From the NCBI GenBank assembly GCA_015657535.1, contig JADHZB010001899.1, forward strand, positions 1 to 64,000: a stretch of 64,000 nt of DNA, written 5' to 3'. The notes beneath the pieces were generated by a model, which saw only the letters and a program-made list of their open reading frames with translations, had not been told where the DNA came from and made no database searches. Made by a program: the position numbers and the translations under genes. The DNA is from Nephromyces sp. MM_2019 (Eukaryota; Apicomplexa; Aconoidasida; Nephromycida). Position 1 is the stretch's first letter. The number at the start of each line of letters is the position of its first letter. Below are positions 1-13,624 of the stretch, piece after piece.

Positions 1-179
1 TCACTACCAGCTCCCGCAGAAGAACCCCATACATTATGAACCTTCTCTATTTTCACATTTTTAGAATTTTTTCCATTCTGATCAGTACCGTCGATATCAG
101 CCTCAGAATCGCCAGGGGGTAGATATACGACCTGACCATCAGATAATTTCACGTATGAACAACGCGGTTTATCCACCAT
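1..179 (-). CDS. 5' end of an unidentified minus-strand gene, running off the left edge
   Basis: Reading the minus strand from an ATG at 179-177, an open frame runs through 59 codons to the window edge without a stop. It starts MVDKPRCSYVKLSDGQVVYL and continues with a proline/glycine pair, then an acidic stretch (DSEADIDGTD), and then lysine/asparagine-rich sequence. The start context (CAAAGATGG) is good for a eukaryotic start, and stops occur upstream in frame. I do not recognise the family. The short hydrophilic beginning has no signal peptide or membrane helix, so a cytosolic or nuclear protein is likely. This could be only the first exon. Coding status is supported by the unbroken frame and reasonable codon content, but the piece is too short to be sure. 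Confidence 0.45.
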   Translation of the reverse strand, partial: MVDKPRCSYVKLSDGQVVYLPPGDSEADIDGTDQNGKNSKNVKIEKVHNVWGSSAGAGS

Positions 180-3004
180 CTTTGAAGCTATCTAAAGCAT
201 CCTTCCCCGCCACTTCAGAGAGAAATATATTTGAAATGACGCTAAAAAAAATTTATCAGAATATATCAAAATCTACAAATAATAAAATACTCGTCTTTCA
301 GAAACTCATTTAATCCATTAATGTGCGTACGTTGAATACAAAGATATACGTTATGCGCATACTCCAAAAGTTTGCACTCTATGTATTCAGCCGTCACTCT
401 GCCAAGTTATAATACATTTCGTTAAGATATAAATGATACGATATTTCAGTCCTTAAGATGTATAAAAGTCCGCGGGTATCAAAAGTAAACAACTTTTTCA
501 TATATGGCAGGCAGTGGTATAAATATCTTTAAATTCTTTTCTATCACTAATAAGAATACTGTAGTTTTACAATACCATCTTAAGGCAGAAACACAGCTAG
601 CGAGATATGGGGTGACATGGAAACAACTGCTATCTTCAAGGCAATCTGCTTCAATCACAAGGATACCATGAAGCGATTACGCAGTTGAGTACGTAGTTTT
701 TGGGGCGCCTAGTGATACAGTAGCCTATGCATCTTAACTACTTCAAACTGTAGAGTAAAGGTAGAGTATTTAGCATGCAGTAAAGGTGCAGTGCGCTGCA
801 CAAAATAGAGGTAAAATATACCACACATCGTGTACAGAAGCCAAATTGTACAACTTGTACCCCAATATAGCCTTTGACTGTTGTATCACTCTGCCTTAAT
901 TTTTGAAGGGTAGGCTCTCGCGGCCTCGAAACTACCCTGGAAGTTTTCGTAACATCCATCAAACATGCTGCCGAAGCATCGCAGCATCATGCGTGATACC
1001 ATACAAGCTCCAGTGCCATAGGATAGTATACGGGTTATGCAAGAGGGTTACATGCCAATGTGTCAATGTTATAAGCTTGATCATGCTATAACGGTTACAA
1101 AATAATTTTCCGTTTCTCATAAATGTTAGATAAACGCCATCGTGTTCCTTCTATCCAGCTACCCAAGACATTTTTCGAATTTTTTGTATGCACCGTCCCT
1201 TGTCACCCACACACCACATTAGTATCTCGTATTACCTCAATGCAACTGCGCATATCGCTCTGGTAAGCCTGCTACTGTTCAATTGCTGGCTTTATCCTAA
1301 CGATAGGCAGATTACTACCGCGAGTAGTTTTGTTCTTCAATTGCTTTGTATCACTCTAATCAGAAGCTGTTCCCCCTTTCTATTTCCCGTTACCTGCACA
1401 TCGGAACATACTGAGCTCCACTGCTTAGTCTCAAATCTTGCATGTGCGCATGTGATGGCGTAAACATGCATACATTCGCTTGCCAGCTAATATATCAGTG
1501 CGCACCGACGTATCCACGCAAATGCGTAGACAGGCTCATACGTGACGGGATGCACATGTATCTTTCCAGGACATAAACCGGGATACTCCCATATCTTCTG
1601 AGTTCTGTTAACAAAAAAGTCGTCAGAACGTGGGTAATTGCATTTTTTGTTGTCAATTCCTTAACTGCGTTGTGTACATTGTCAGTGTGGCAAATGCATA
1701 TTGTTGGAAATACTTTGGCTTTGACATTTGATAGTAATTGTTGTCACTATGCTTGCGTGGAACTTGTCTATTTGCCAAAGTGAGTTTTTGAAGCATAATG
1801 CCGCACCCTTGCTGCTAGGGGAATCCCAGGGTAGAGTGTCTATACTTATTTCTTGAACTGAGTTTCACACTACTTTATATCACAATATGCGTCAAAGTTT
1901 GCAGTCCACTTTATATGCTTCAATTAACATGAAAGTGCTATGATATTAAAACTTCGTCTGTACTCATCTTCAGATGATGTCTCCTACGATATTTGTATAT
2001 GCAGCTATAACTTTTTAATGGTCGTATCAATCGGGGGGTGTGTGTCGCGTACACTATCCCTCTCACAGTAAACTTCTAGACAATACCTATACTTAATAGT
2101 GTACTTTTACTCTTTTAAAAGGTAAGAAAAGCAGGTGTTTTGTTGATTTACTTCTCTATGACTAGGATTGGAAGGTGCCAATGAGTGAGAAAAGGGTGGC
2201 GTTGGTTATAAAGGGTTAATATAGGCGGAATAGTTTTTATGCTTGTGTTGGAGGAGTTTACTGTAACTTTTAAGAATTACAGTCCCGATTGAGGATAGAT
2301 TTGAGCAGGTAGATCCATGCGATTTTGTAAATGCTTAGCATATGGTTAAGCTTCCTGTTGATACTTACGTTAAATTGCACTATATCGGATGTTATACAAC
2401 AGATATATTTCCACCGTGGGTGCGAAATATTTTTAAGAGTTAATTTTTTATTTATAATTAGGCTTGACTCTGAGGTAGTTTCCGGTATTATAATGTACAT
2501 TATCTTAATTTTCTCAGTTCAGTCATCTATAACTTATAATAGAGCTTGCTACATGATAAACTGCATGCTGATCACGGCTGGTACCTTACTAGCTCATAAT
2601 TAATCTATTTTCTACACATGTACCTAGGATGTGTGAGGGTCCAGTACTGTATGCCGATTACCAATTAGTTTTTTTCATCAACGCTATAATTTGGGAGAAA
2701 ATTTTGTCAGCCAATCTAACCAGTGGAGGATGAAGACCATAATATTGAATATTTCATTTATGGATTGATTTCATGCTATTCTTATCCTCGTATTGCTGAA
2801 TCGGTACAATTTTTTAGCTATTTTGATGCCTGCTTTTACAGGCTCCTCTTAGGATGTATTTCCAGGATACCTCTTGACTCTTTGTCCTTATTAATATCGG
2901 AAAATTAATGATTTCTGCATAGAAATTTTATCTTTTCTGAGTAGGGGTCTATACCAGCAGTCGCTGCTCGATTATTTTTATGAAGGCTAATTTGGTACTA
3001 AAAA
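180..3004. other. Intergenic stretch, no supported gene
   Basis: This spacer separates the minus-strand gene at the left edge from VPS29, so it probably holds two divergent promoters. It is AT-rich with only short, unconvincing ORFs (the longest about 90 codons, hydrophobic and without recognisable motifs). I see no tRNA, no repeat array and no splice-bounded coding blocks. Confidence 0.4.
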
Positions 3005-4188
3005 ATGGGGTCAAATTTTACGGAATTCGGTGATCTTGTACTCTTGATAGGGGATCTTCACGTTCCGGATAGAGCTCCAGACTTGCCAGCATGCTTCAGG
3101 GAACTATTAAATACCGACAAAATACGCCATGTTCTTTGCACGGGTAACGTTGGGTCCCCAAAAATGGTTGACTATTTGAAAAAAATATCTAGCTCTGTAC
3201 ATTTTGTTAAGGGAGACATGGATGTTGATTTTGACTTTCCAGACTATAAACTTTTAAAATTAGGTAAGTATGAAAGATTGCTTAATTTACGAGCCAGTAC
3301 TTACCTTATAGGGTCTAATAGCAAACAAATAGAATTTTGTGTGACTATTTTTATAATTTTGTTTACTGAGAAGGAGGAATTCTTATTGCTTTTGATATAT
3401 TGCTTAAAGTACCTGATTTTGAGGTACTTGGATAAATTTGACAAGTAGGGTCTCTGCTTTTAATACTATCGGGATTATATTTTTGGCCTCAAATTGCTAC
3501 ACACTTTAGTAGCAAAGATTTCATGATTATATCGCAATTAGGATCTCAGTTAATATATTTTTGATACAGCATACACTACATCTCATAAAAAAATAGACTT
3601 GTAACTAATAATTTGTTTGATTTATGCTTAACCATTGAAAATAAAAACACGTCCAACTTTTGGACTGAACCCCCTTTAGATAGAGATGTTTTTGATGCAA
3701 TTTAATTTCTCCAATTTGCAAATTGATGCGTATATGTTTTTAACGTTTTTTTTTTATTTGTTGAATGCTTAAGATAAAATGCTTTACCCATATGATCCGA
3801 TGTGCCGAATCCTAAAATTAGTAGTACTAATAATTGTTTGTGTATCATTGGTTTAGGAGAAATTAAAGTCGGATTGATTCATGGGCATCAAATAGTACCT
3901 TGGGGTCAGAATGATGCCTTAATGAGCTTCCAGCGACGCTTAGACTGCGATATTTTAGTGTATGGCCATACGCACAAGAGCGTAGTTTTTGAGGTCGATG
4001 GAAAATACTTTATCAACCCTGGTTCAGCCACGGGTGCTCCTCAATCATATAGCTCTGATATAACTCCTAGTTTCATGCTTATGGCAATTGTGAACAACAG
4101 TGTAGTGTTGTATATCTATGAGGAAAACGAAGGAACTGCTCACGTGGTAATGAGCGACTTTAAGAAGGACCCGAAGCCATCCAGTTAA
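3005..4188 (+). CDS. VPS29: VPS29, retromer subunit (two exons)
   Basis: VPS29 is the small retromer subunit that binds VPS35 and supports endosome-to-Golgi retrieval. Exon 1 is 3005-3263, the intron is 3264-3856 (GTAAGT...TTTAG, phase 1) and exon 2 is 3857-4188, giving 196 residues. That is close to the usual 180-190, with a slightly extended N-terminus. The protein has the metallophosphoesterase fold signature of the family: GDLHVP (D17, H19), TGNVGS (N48), KGDMD (D71), HGHQ (H95, H97) and YGHTHK (H124, H126), then INPGSATGA. In characterised VPS29 these pocket residues mostly serve as a protein-binding surface, and activity is weak or absent. Both sides of the splice join read through the conserved KLGEIKVGLIHGH block, which fixes the intron. 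A longer unspliced reading of exon 1 ends at 3448 and is clearly intronic. In Apicomplexa retromer takes part in trafficking to secretory organelles. Confidence 0.96.
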
Positions 4189-6421
4189 AATTATAATGTA
4201 ATTATAGTCCTGCGTTTTGCGATCATTAAAACTTTGTTGAAGGTGCTGAATGAGCACTGAAATATGCAAGAGTGTTGAGGGGTGGCATGGAAATTTGTTA
4301 GTGTTTGAGACAACACTATTGAGCAGATTATTAAAGTATGATTAGTTTGAAATGCTACTAATTAAGGCTTAACAAGAAATTTACATTGTTATGTGGAAAA
4401 ATTAATATATCTAGCATGTTTGTGTCGTTTTCTTTGTGCCTTGCTCTATAACTCCAACTATTTTGGTCAAAAAGAAGAAACTATAGTGCGGATGGAGCAT
4501 GCTTTTGCTTCTGTTTCAACATATTAAGGATGAGCTACCAGAAAATTACCCTCATACATCTTACTTTGTAAAATTGAGCACTCGTGCTTATTAGCAATTC
4601 CTAAATTGAGTTAGTCTTCACGTTTCTTGCATGAATGAACAATAAGCTTTTTGAATTTAAATTGATTATTTCATGACGAATTAAGATGAGGAGAAAATTA
4701 TAAAGTTTGAAACAAGGCAATTTCTGGATAAAGGAAAGTTTCCCTCGAAACCTATCCAAGGCTTTCTAGTAGCCTTAGGTATATCCCAATAGTAAATTGC
4801 TAACATTAGGGTGTTTTCTAATATTTTTGCTGTAGCAATTTTAACTTGCCTGTGAATCAACCTGCAGAGTTTCTAAGCGAAATGATATATAGCAGGTGGA
4901 AAGCTCACTTGGTTTCTACTGGGTAAACTTTGACCAATAAACGGAAATATTTCCGAGTTAGGATGGTTTCATAATATTCTCAGCGTGATGAAAGGTTGCT
5001 TTTGCATCTGATGGAAGAGATACGACGAAGCATTTTGAGCATTCTAATTGGATGGCGAAGTGATGCAGTTTTTTTAGGACTATGAAAGCTGCCGAGCTTA
5101 ATGTAAAATGCTGCGTTTTAATGCTTCCTAAATATTGTTCGCTTGTAATGAAACAACTTCGCTATGATTGCTCATGTAGTTGAAACCGTTACAAGCATTA
5201 TTTGAGGGGCTTCCACTAAAACGCCGAGTGTAATATGTTTAGGTCATTCCTTCACTATTCCCATTTTAATTGCAAGTATTACAGAGGAAACTGTAGCCTT
5301 AGAGCAACGGTTGAAAGGTGATGGCGCTTATTTTGTAGCTGACGAAGTGTAGTTTCTTTAATTATAAACTTTTCAATAAAAAATAGTTTAGGATTTCTGT
5401 TTATTATCGTGATGTAATATTTATTAACGAAGGTTTCGTTGCATGCAGTAGGCGTGGGAATTTTTTTTTTATTAGATGGTAAATTTTCGCGTTGTATCTG
5501 AGGAAGTATTGTTAATTTCTTATTTCGTGTTGCACATTTCACTCCTTTGCTCTAGCCCATCATATTCTAACAAGGCTTTCTAATTTTGTTGAAAATTTGC
5601 CTTATTGAAAAAAGCTTTTTCCCGGAGAAGCCTTGACAAGTTATGTAACTGAAGTTAAGGTTTGCCTTGTCGATTAAACTCTTAGTTGGTTCTAGTTCGA
5701 TTCCTTTGAAATGACACTGCCGCCATTGAGTCTAAGTCTCCAACCTTTTTATACACCTCTTCGATCAAGGGCACACCACTTACTACCGTTCTGAAATATA
5801 AAAACAAGGGTGAAATCCTTGTATTTCTGAAGTAGACTGACAGTTGCACTCACACTTTTGTGCTTTTATCACTCTTGGGAAGCATGGATTAATGTAGCTG
5901 ACCACATGCAGGGATAAATATTGCATTATCTGCTGAATTTGCAACAATTTTGGATGATTTAAAATTTGGTGCAATTTTCATGTACTCATCACGCAAGTGC
6001 TATGAAAGGTGACTAGGTTTTTTCCGCAGACCTGGCAGGGAAGCTACTAACAAAATCAAGCTAGCTGCTATTCCGCTTTGCATATAGCAATTCAACAAGA
6101 TGCTAAACATACATTTTCAAGTTAATCTTCTGTTGCTTTTGTAATTTTTTTTCTGATAATGTTGAACTTTACACATAAATAATCATGCGATATATGTATC
6201 TGCACTAAGTTAGTTATTTATTACATACCGAACTATTCGATTGCGGTATAATATTTGAGCCGTACAGTTCTTTGGAGATTTTTTTGGGGAAGTATAACGA
6301 TATGCTGCCATTGTGTTGAGACAACCACAGGCGAAAAACTAGAGTCGTAAGAATATGCTTGTAGGAACACGAAGCGTATGGAAGTATTCGATGCAGTGGA
6401 TGTATATAGTGGGTTTGCCAT
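4189..6421. other. Spacer between convergent genes, no supported gene
   Basis: AT-rich sequence between the 3' ends of VPS29 (+) and the four-helix membrane protein gene (-). I found only short random-looking ORFs and no splice-bounded coding blocks. A tRNA-like GTTCGATTCC motif near 5694 lacks a matching stem and was not accepted. Confidence 0.4.
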
Positions 6422-9358
6422 CTAATGCTTAGCCAAGCATGATTTGTTTTTGTTTGAGCTGATTAAAATGGTCACTAAGCTATTGATTATTTTACATGAC
6501 ACGTACTTCTCATAGTAAAACCGATAAACCAGCCTCACAGTTGCAATTAGCAATGCGAAGGATACCGATAACAGTACCAGTTCCGACTTTAAGATGCTAT
6601 CGGCTCTCTTCCCTGAAATAAGAATTGCCATAAACGTTGATGACATAAATGTAACCAAGTTCAAAATAAAGCTCCACAGCACCTTGTCCTGGTCCTTTCT
6701 AAGATAATTGATTGCTTGAGTCATGGAAATAAAACCATGGGTACCCCGGAGGGCTAAACCTATAAAAAAGACTACCACAGTCATTATGTCTTGCTCGGTA
6801 AAGGCACTCGAAAAATTTATAGTAGTTGCTTCTATTCATAGAGTGTGTCACATAGTGGCGCCAACATAAATGGGGCAAGTATTTTCATAGCAAAGTTATA
6901 ACTACCTACGCCCTTTCTGAGGTGTCTGCTCTTTGAAGAGCTCACCCGATTCCATTACAATTCATGTGCTCTTCAAAAAAACTTGGCACTTGTAACATCA
7001 TTCAGATCATTGCTTTTCTCATTAACTAACATGCCAAGAATCCGAGCTCTAATGCCGTCGCTGCTTCCCTTTTATATCGGCGTACATGCTTAGCACAAAA
7101 GTGGTATGCGCTTAGTTCTATGTTTTATCGTGGCCGATAATTGCTAGCATCATAGTGCAACTACTTCTAACAAATATTTCAGTTATCTTTCATATTGGCA
7201 TGTTGTAACCACATTCAGAGCTGCTGCATATATTTTTATTGGAAGTACGCAAAAAGCTGCCCATAAAGGGCTCACAGTTAAGTTGAATCATTTAAAATGT
7301 TGGTTTGATGCATTACTATAAAGAAAAACTTACGAGACCCTCTACTGCGTATTACCACGAACAGCATAACACTTTATCTTCTTTGACATTTATCTCACTC
7401 ATGACTCTCAGATTGCTTGAACTACAATGTAGTACTATATCAGAACTTGTTAGGAAAAACCAATATCCACCAAACCTATAGTTTCACGAGTGCTGCCTGA
7501 TAGTAAAAGGCATAGCAGATGCTTTTCATCTAAGCATGGTCTTCATTACGCTGCTTCGATTGTTTTCTCGGACCTTGTATTTATCGTAGCATTTATTTTT
7601 ACTGGCCCTTTACTACAGGGTTGTTTTATATATCGCTAATTTTTTCGTTTATAATGTGGAGAAAACTTGCGCAAGTATTGGCCTGGCAATTATTTCTACA
7701 CTAAACATCATCAATAATGTCATTATAGGTGAATGCATTACATAAAATAGTTGTAAAGAAGAGACCCCACTATTACAAACTAAATACTTCATTGTATTGA
7801 GTTACGTAGGCAAATCTGGTTAATGTAATTTCCTTCTCATCAAGAAACTCATTATTTCTCTGAATAACCTTCCAGCCGTAATCGGATCCTTAGGATAAAA
7901 ATATGTAAACTAGCTGCTTTTACAGATTTTCCTATGCACATTTTACATGTGTGGCAAATGAACATAAAACTACGAGGTACAACAATCAGAAAGTAGGATA
8001 TCCATTGTATGTTTGTTTCTGTCATTTAGGCTATGGTGTGACGCAAGATTTATTTCAATGTATGATTTAACATATTCGACACTTCAATAACCTTTCACTT
8101 TGTTTACTGTACGCCACTATTTACCTATATGGCATCAAGGCCTTGCAGGTGACTTCATCATACTACATAGCCTTACTCTTTGATGACTATGGTCAGTAGC
8201 TGCGCACGAATATTCAACCTGAGTATTCGCTTTGGAAAAATCAGGATTTCAATAGCTGCATTATAACCAACTTAAAAAACGTAACCTTAGGTAAGTATGA
8301 AGTGGGGGAAAATGCCCCTGCAATAATGTCGAGGTACAACATAAGGATTTGCTGTTATTGAATTGATGATCCATCTTGTGGGTATAAACTAAATAAAAAG
8401 AAGTACGGGTTAAGCATCATTCCATCCCTTTATGAACATATTTTTGTTCTCTGCTAGCTCTCAGCATTTCCTAGATGCGTTGGGATCCACCATTCTAAGA
8501 ATTGTTCGTATGCATTACACCATTTAGCACTTTCTAATGCCGAAGAAGGGTTATTATATTTCAGATACTCCATCCCCAGGTGCTACGTGTACGTATAGAG
8601 TGCAATTTGATATTCAACTTTTTAATAAGTATATATTTATTATAGTTATCGAAACAAGCAAATCTTGTTTTGTATTTTTCCCCCACATTGTTCAGTAAAA
8701 ATTCCAGTCCTATACACTAAATTAATATAGGAGCTTCCGTATGAAAGCATGCATGGATGCTGGCATTCCTCTCACATTACTTGTGACGCTACTGTAACAA
8801 TTGTTTACACACCTACTATCATGCATAGCCGAATTAGCATCTGCAGTCATTATTCGCATGCTATAATTAATCTGTTATGCCTTACATATATCTTTAATTC
8901 CTGAGCGACTGTGTTTATTTCTCGGAGCCATCGCCTATATACTCACCTGGTGCCAGAATGGATGAAAATCCAGCTCTTACTATTATAAAGACAGAAAGCA
9001 CCAGAGTGGTTATTACGAGCAGCGCATAAATGGTACTGCTTACACATGATATATTGCGGCATGAATACGAGGACGCCAATTGGTGCGAGGAAAATCCCGC
9101 AATAACAGTAGCCTGAGTAGAAATTATCCAAAAATTTTGAGATAGCCAATCAAGCTCTTTTTTTCGTATCATCATATCTTCCTCGCTTAAACCGGTAACC
9201 AACGAGTTTTTTAGAATAGAAAGCATTTTTTGGCCACTGGAAGGAATAAGCGAAAGTGCTCTACAATACTTCCGTAATGCATCCAACGAAAGGAGCTCAG
9301 TTGATGAAGATAAATAACCAGATATTGTTTTATGAAATTTAAAATAAGCTTGTAATTC
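6422..9358 (-). CDS. Four-helix membrane protein, possibly Orai-like (5' end unresolved)
   Basis: Two minus-strand exons join in phase. The upstream exon is 9358-8947 (acceptor TTTTTTGTAG, donor G|GTGAGT) and the downstream exon starts at 6759 (acceptor TTTTTTATAG) and stays open to a stop at 6422. The join reads ILAPG-LALRGTHGF, a natural loop between helices. Four hydrophobic segments are visible: around STQATVIAGFSSHQL, STIYALLVITTLVLSVFII, WSFILNLVTFMSSTFMAIL and LVLLSVSFALLIATVRLVY. This topology and the 'AGF' motif in helix 1 resemble Orai-like four-helix proteins of protists, where a PGLALRG-type loop also occurs. The acidic pore residue of animal Orai helix 1 is not obvious, so channel activity is inference only. 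The 2.2-kb intron is long for this locus. The N-terminal exon above 9358 was not found. The last codons before 6422 may instead be replaced by another exon. Confidence 0.6.
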
Positions 9359-11434
9359 CTACAAAAAATATTCCGTGGCTTATGAACAACCGCTCTGTTT
9401 AAAAGGATGTTTGTAGGGATCAATGAAGATAATGAGTCACGAGAGAATGGACCGCAGACTAGGCAGGGAGTCAAGTAAAAAATTTACTTAACATTGCAAG
9501 CACTAGCATATCAATTTTTTTGCTCGGAAGTTGTGATACCACAGAAATAGCCATATAATATACCAGCACTTCAAGTACTGCAGCAGATTCATTGCCGGGG
9601 ACTAAATTGATATCGGACTAATTCTATATCAGCTAATAACATGGGCTTTTATCATAAGATTCCATGCAGTTCGTTGCTCGAGATAACATGGTATTACGTG
9701 ACTCATGCCAATGTCCAGCGGTGGCAGATTTTTTGTTTTTGGTACTCTGCTATAGGATGGGATCGTTTAATAGAAACAGAAATACTCTACTTACCATTAC
9801 TGCCCGATGTTTCCTGCAAGTTTAAGCAAAATCCTGCTATTCACTATATTGATACCCGTTGGTAGCTCGAAGAATAAATTTCGTCAAATGATTTGTTGCA
9901 TACTACTGCTATTCCTATAAAAAGCCTTCGATAAAAGTAGAGCAAGTGAAATGAATCCCAAATATATAGCAGTAAGAGTGAGCATCCTCAACCTAAGTCC
10001 TTCAGGCTAGTGCGTCAAGCATGCCAACGAAGTGGCTAGAAGATTAGCTTATTGTTCAATATTCATCCACTCCAGGAGTTGCAGTACTGAACAGTCATTC
10101 TACAGTTATCGTTGCATGACTTAGGTATATGCTGTTCGCTGACGCTACAAAAGTGTAAGATCCAAAGACCATAGCAGGTAATATGCTGGGTTAGCCCCAT
10201 AAAATGTACGACTTTCTCCGGTATTATTAAATAAGTTTAACCCAAAGATATTTTAACATAAAGTTATCCAAAGATATTTAACAAAATATAATAATTAGAA
10301 AGTAATTTGCTTAAGTTTCGATACTCGTATATTACACTTGTTTTAAAGGGTATGGTTAGCCTCAACCCGAAGAATCAACGCTGAATTTACGACATAGCCA
10401 TGATATCTACCTGATGACAATGCGCAGACTACTGCCAGGCCGAGTTATTTTGTTATCAGGAAGCCTCTGCACCTCGAAGTATCATGATACGATATTTATC
10501 GTAATTTCAAATATCGTGGAATCATTAGTTCAACTACATCAGTTATTAAGGTCAGTTGTAAGCGAGAAGGGATCATAACAATAAAATTGTGGAAAAAAAC
10601 CCTAAAAAGTTTCTCGTTTCCTGAATACGAGTTTTTTCGTGCGCAACCTGCTCTTTAAGAGGCTTGATGAAGAAGCTGCCTACTTGAAATTTAGAGTTAA
10701 AAAAGTTCCAAATGTAGCATTATGCATATGAAGCTAGAGAATAAAAGTCTTCCTAAAACCATTAGGCGCCAAGGTAGACTTAGTTGGGGGCGGCAGATAA
10801 ATAGCAATTTATAGGTCTGCCTATCTTCTGTGGTATACGGGGAGATGCGGTGTGAAGGATATGAGTAAGACGCTACTGCAGGGAATTATCGGCTATATGA
10901 AAGGAGTTAAGAAAGAGGCTGGTAAATACTGGTGTACTAATGAGAAAATACCTCAAGTATGGAACCTTAAAAGAAATTAGGATTTCAGTAGTGAAGTAGC
11001 TGTTGGAAGAACTGAAAAAGACCATTAAAATAGAGTATTTTCCGCGGCTTTAAAACTCGCAAATTCATCGTTCTGGCACACCTTAATGTGTACCTCGCTC
11101 TCAAAAAATGCGTGCACGGCACATTCGATAAATCGCGGTCTGTGCGAGTAAATAACAGCGCTGCATAGCAGCTGAAGCACGCAAACTACCTGCAACCTCG
11201 CTGAGTCAACCAAGCAGTGATTTCCTGTGCATGATCTTCGATACACAACAAGTTATTAAAAAAATGAAATTGCTTGGAAAATATATATCATGCGTAATTC
11301 ATAATGCATAGCATCCGTTCGTGACCATGCGGGAAAAGCGCGCGTAAAGCATGCTCTCTCAATAGCTGCCAATAGAAATAACGTTAAGTCAAGGAAGTTT
11401 GACAGTGCTGGAACCTATCATTCTATATGAAACT
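9359..11434. other. Spacer with probable hidden 5' exon of the membrane-protein gene
   Basis: The membrane-protein gene ending at 6422 lacks a start codon in its first resolved exon, so at least one short exon should lie here or slightly further upstream. I could not identify it. Otherwise I see only AT-rich sequence and short ORFs, with no repeats or RNA genes. Confidence 0.3.
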
Positions 11435-13624
11435 CTATGCATCCCGCTGGAGGTCGTTGCCACAAAATCTTCCTTTCAGTAGTGAAGAGATCTCAGCCCA
11501 ATCACGAAAAGAGTTACCTATACTGCCACTCACAGGAAGCTCCATCAAGTGGCTTGCAAAGGGATCGCAGGAAAAAAAATTTCGTTTAAACGAAGCTTCT
11601 GCTTGAGAAATATCTTCCGGTGAAGTTTGCGAACAAGCACCCTTCAGAAAATCTGAGTTATTATCCTGAGAATCACGTTTACGCCGCGCTTGACTCTCAG
11701 TAGAGTTAGTAAGCCACAACCTTGAAATTTCCTCGGTAGCATATCTAAGCTGAAGCTGCAGATGTTCGATATCCTGCATATACTTGCTACACTTATCACA
11801 ACCATTTCCTGCAGAAGGTGATGTGCACATTACAGTTTCCCCTCCTACTAAAGACGAATTTTGTAGACAAAGCAAAAAATTTCCTAGTCCTTCACCTGAT
11901 GATAGCTCCCGCTTAGTCAAACAGCGGTGGATTAGCTCCCGAGCTGGTAGCCTTACATGATCAAATGCCTCTGAATTACCTTTTTTGAGTGTGTCGTTAA
12001 TTAATTTAGAAGCTTGGTATGATAAGGTACTGTTGACTTCATTTTCGCTAGCTTCTTCGCACTGAAAAAGTAGGAAGTAGGGCGTCGATGAACGATATAA
12101 AACAAGAATTATTGCAACTGCAGATGAAAACTGGCTAATGAATGTATTAAATGAACTGCTGCGGGATTCAAAAAATACAATGCTAATTGCGAAAAAAATC
12201 CTCTGCAGCTGGACGTATCATTTAAACCTGATCACCCAGTAACGACATCTCTAGAATAGGTAAACTTTTATACATTACAGCATGCCCTTCAACTGATAAC
12301 ACAGTTGAATACCCTTACCGCAGCATATCATGGGATGATAAATGCAAGGTGGATAAAGCGTATGATTTAGCAGACATTTGTTGGCCCTAAGATATATTAA
12401 AAAATAGGAACGAACCTCTTCGTTTCTTCGTAACTTTGGAGTCCTCGAAGGCTGCAACCCGTCCAGCCATTGAAGCTCTAGGTATCGCGGAGGGCAATCA
12501 TTCCCAAAGAGGCCCTCTGCAACCATCTTATCAGCGTCCTCATCATTAGGGTTAACGGGAAAAACATGAAAACTATCAGCGTCAATGTGCCTGAATTGTG
12601 CATTGTCGGAAGATAGATTACTAGTGGCTTCGGCCAAAAAGGTTGACACTGATTCCGCTACTCCCGCGCAGTTTATCGCACTTGGCGTAAATCGCATATC
12701 TGCCCTGTCGCAGTTTTGGACTGTACCACGGGCTTCATTGGCTACACTGTTCCACCTTTCGTCAGATAACTGCCTAAAAGGAATGTTTGGGTAGCCATTG
12801 TAATGCATATCTTTTTTTATGGGCAGCGAATTTTTCCACAGGGGTGTGGCACAAGTATGGGCATCAGCAAAGCTACTGTTACCATTGCTATTCTGCTCCT
12901 CCGCACTTAAGCTATCCAATAAGAATTGTGTTAAGGTGTTGATATCATCCTTGGATGATATGAGATGGTCTTCCGAAGGCACTGATAGGTTAGAGATATA
13001 GCTGGCGTTTTCACTTTCGGAAATGCGAGTGGACGATGAAAAAGAACCAAGCCCTGCTAATACTGGCATCTTTTTAGTCAACAAAGGAACCATGTTCACT
13101 GCGTTGGACGAAGGTGGCATGACTTCTTGAATTCCGGTAAAAGATGTCATTTTGTTTAAACCCATAGAATCGTTGGATAAAATTGCTTTGCTCTTCCGAA
13201 TTTTTAAGATACCCTCAACCTTATGTCTTATTTCTTTATCCGCCTTCTTATGTGCGAGCAGAATTTCGTCGACCCTCGACCTCCAGCCTTTCCAATGTGC
13301 TTCCCAGTGCTGCCATAGCATTTCTGCTACACCTTTATCATTTGCATCGTGATAAAAGGCGCACTTATGAAGATATTCGCACGTCTTATTCTTCGCCATT
13401 TGGCATGCCTGAGATTTGTAGACCATTGGGTGGAATATTTTCTCTAATTTTGAATGCGCCAAGGGACACCTTCCATCATTACATTTTCGAAGCTCCGGGC
13501 AGTCGACAGGAATATAGAAATACTCATAAGTATCACGCCGATCAAATTTCTGCACCTCGAATGGGAAGCTCCTTGCATGATCAAACGACTTCATCACCGG
13601 CTTACCGGCGTTGAACATATGCAT
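11435..13624 (-). CDS. Tandem CCCH zinc-finger protein (RNA-binding type)
   Basis: Two exons: 13624-12416 and 12061-11435, with intron 12415-12062 (donor GAG|GTTCGT, acceptor TTTTTCAG, phase 0), giving about 611 residues. Near the N-terminus are two closely spaced CCCH fingers. The first is C42-x5-C48-x4-C53-x3-H57, preceded by YFYIPVDCPELRKC. The second is C74-x7-C82-x5-C88-x3-H92. Such paired fingers resemble plant TZF and Unkempt-type proteins that bind AU- or U-rich mRNA and affect stability or translation; the exact target here is unknown. The long middle is Ser/Asn-rich and probably disordered. The second exon carries a CDKC pair and a short coiled coil around residues 495-515 (YMQDIEHLQLQLRYATEEI). 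The start at 13624 is the first Met in frame. A stop lies a little upstream, but a 3' splice-like CTAG in between leaves room for an earlier exon. The unspliced reading to 12275 is intronic. Confidence 0.8.

Noticed and set aside
3264..3448. Extension of VPS29 exon 1 to the stop at 3448
   Set aside because: The conserved protein jumps from KLG to the exon at 3857 in exact phase; the extension is hydrophobic AT-rich intron.
5685..5705. tRNA B-box-like AGTTCGATTCC
   Set aside because: No complementary T-stem, no A-box at the right distance and no acceptor stem.
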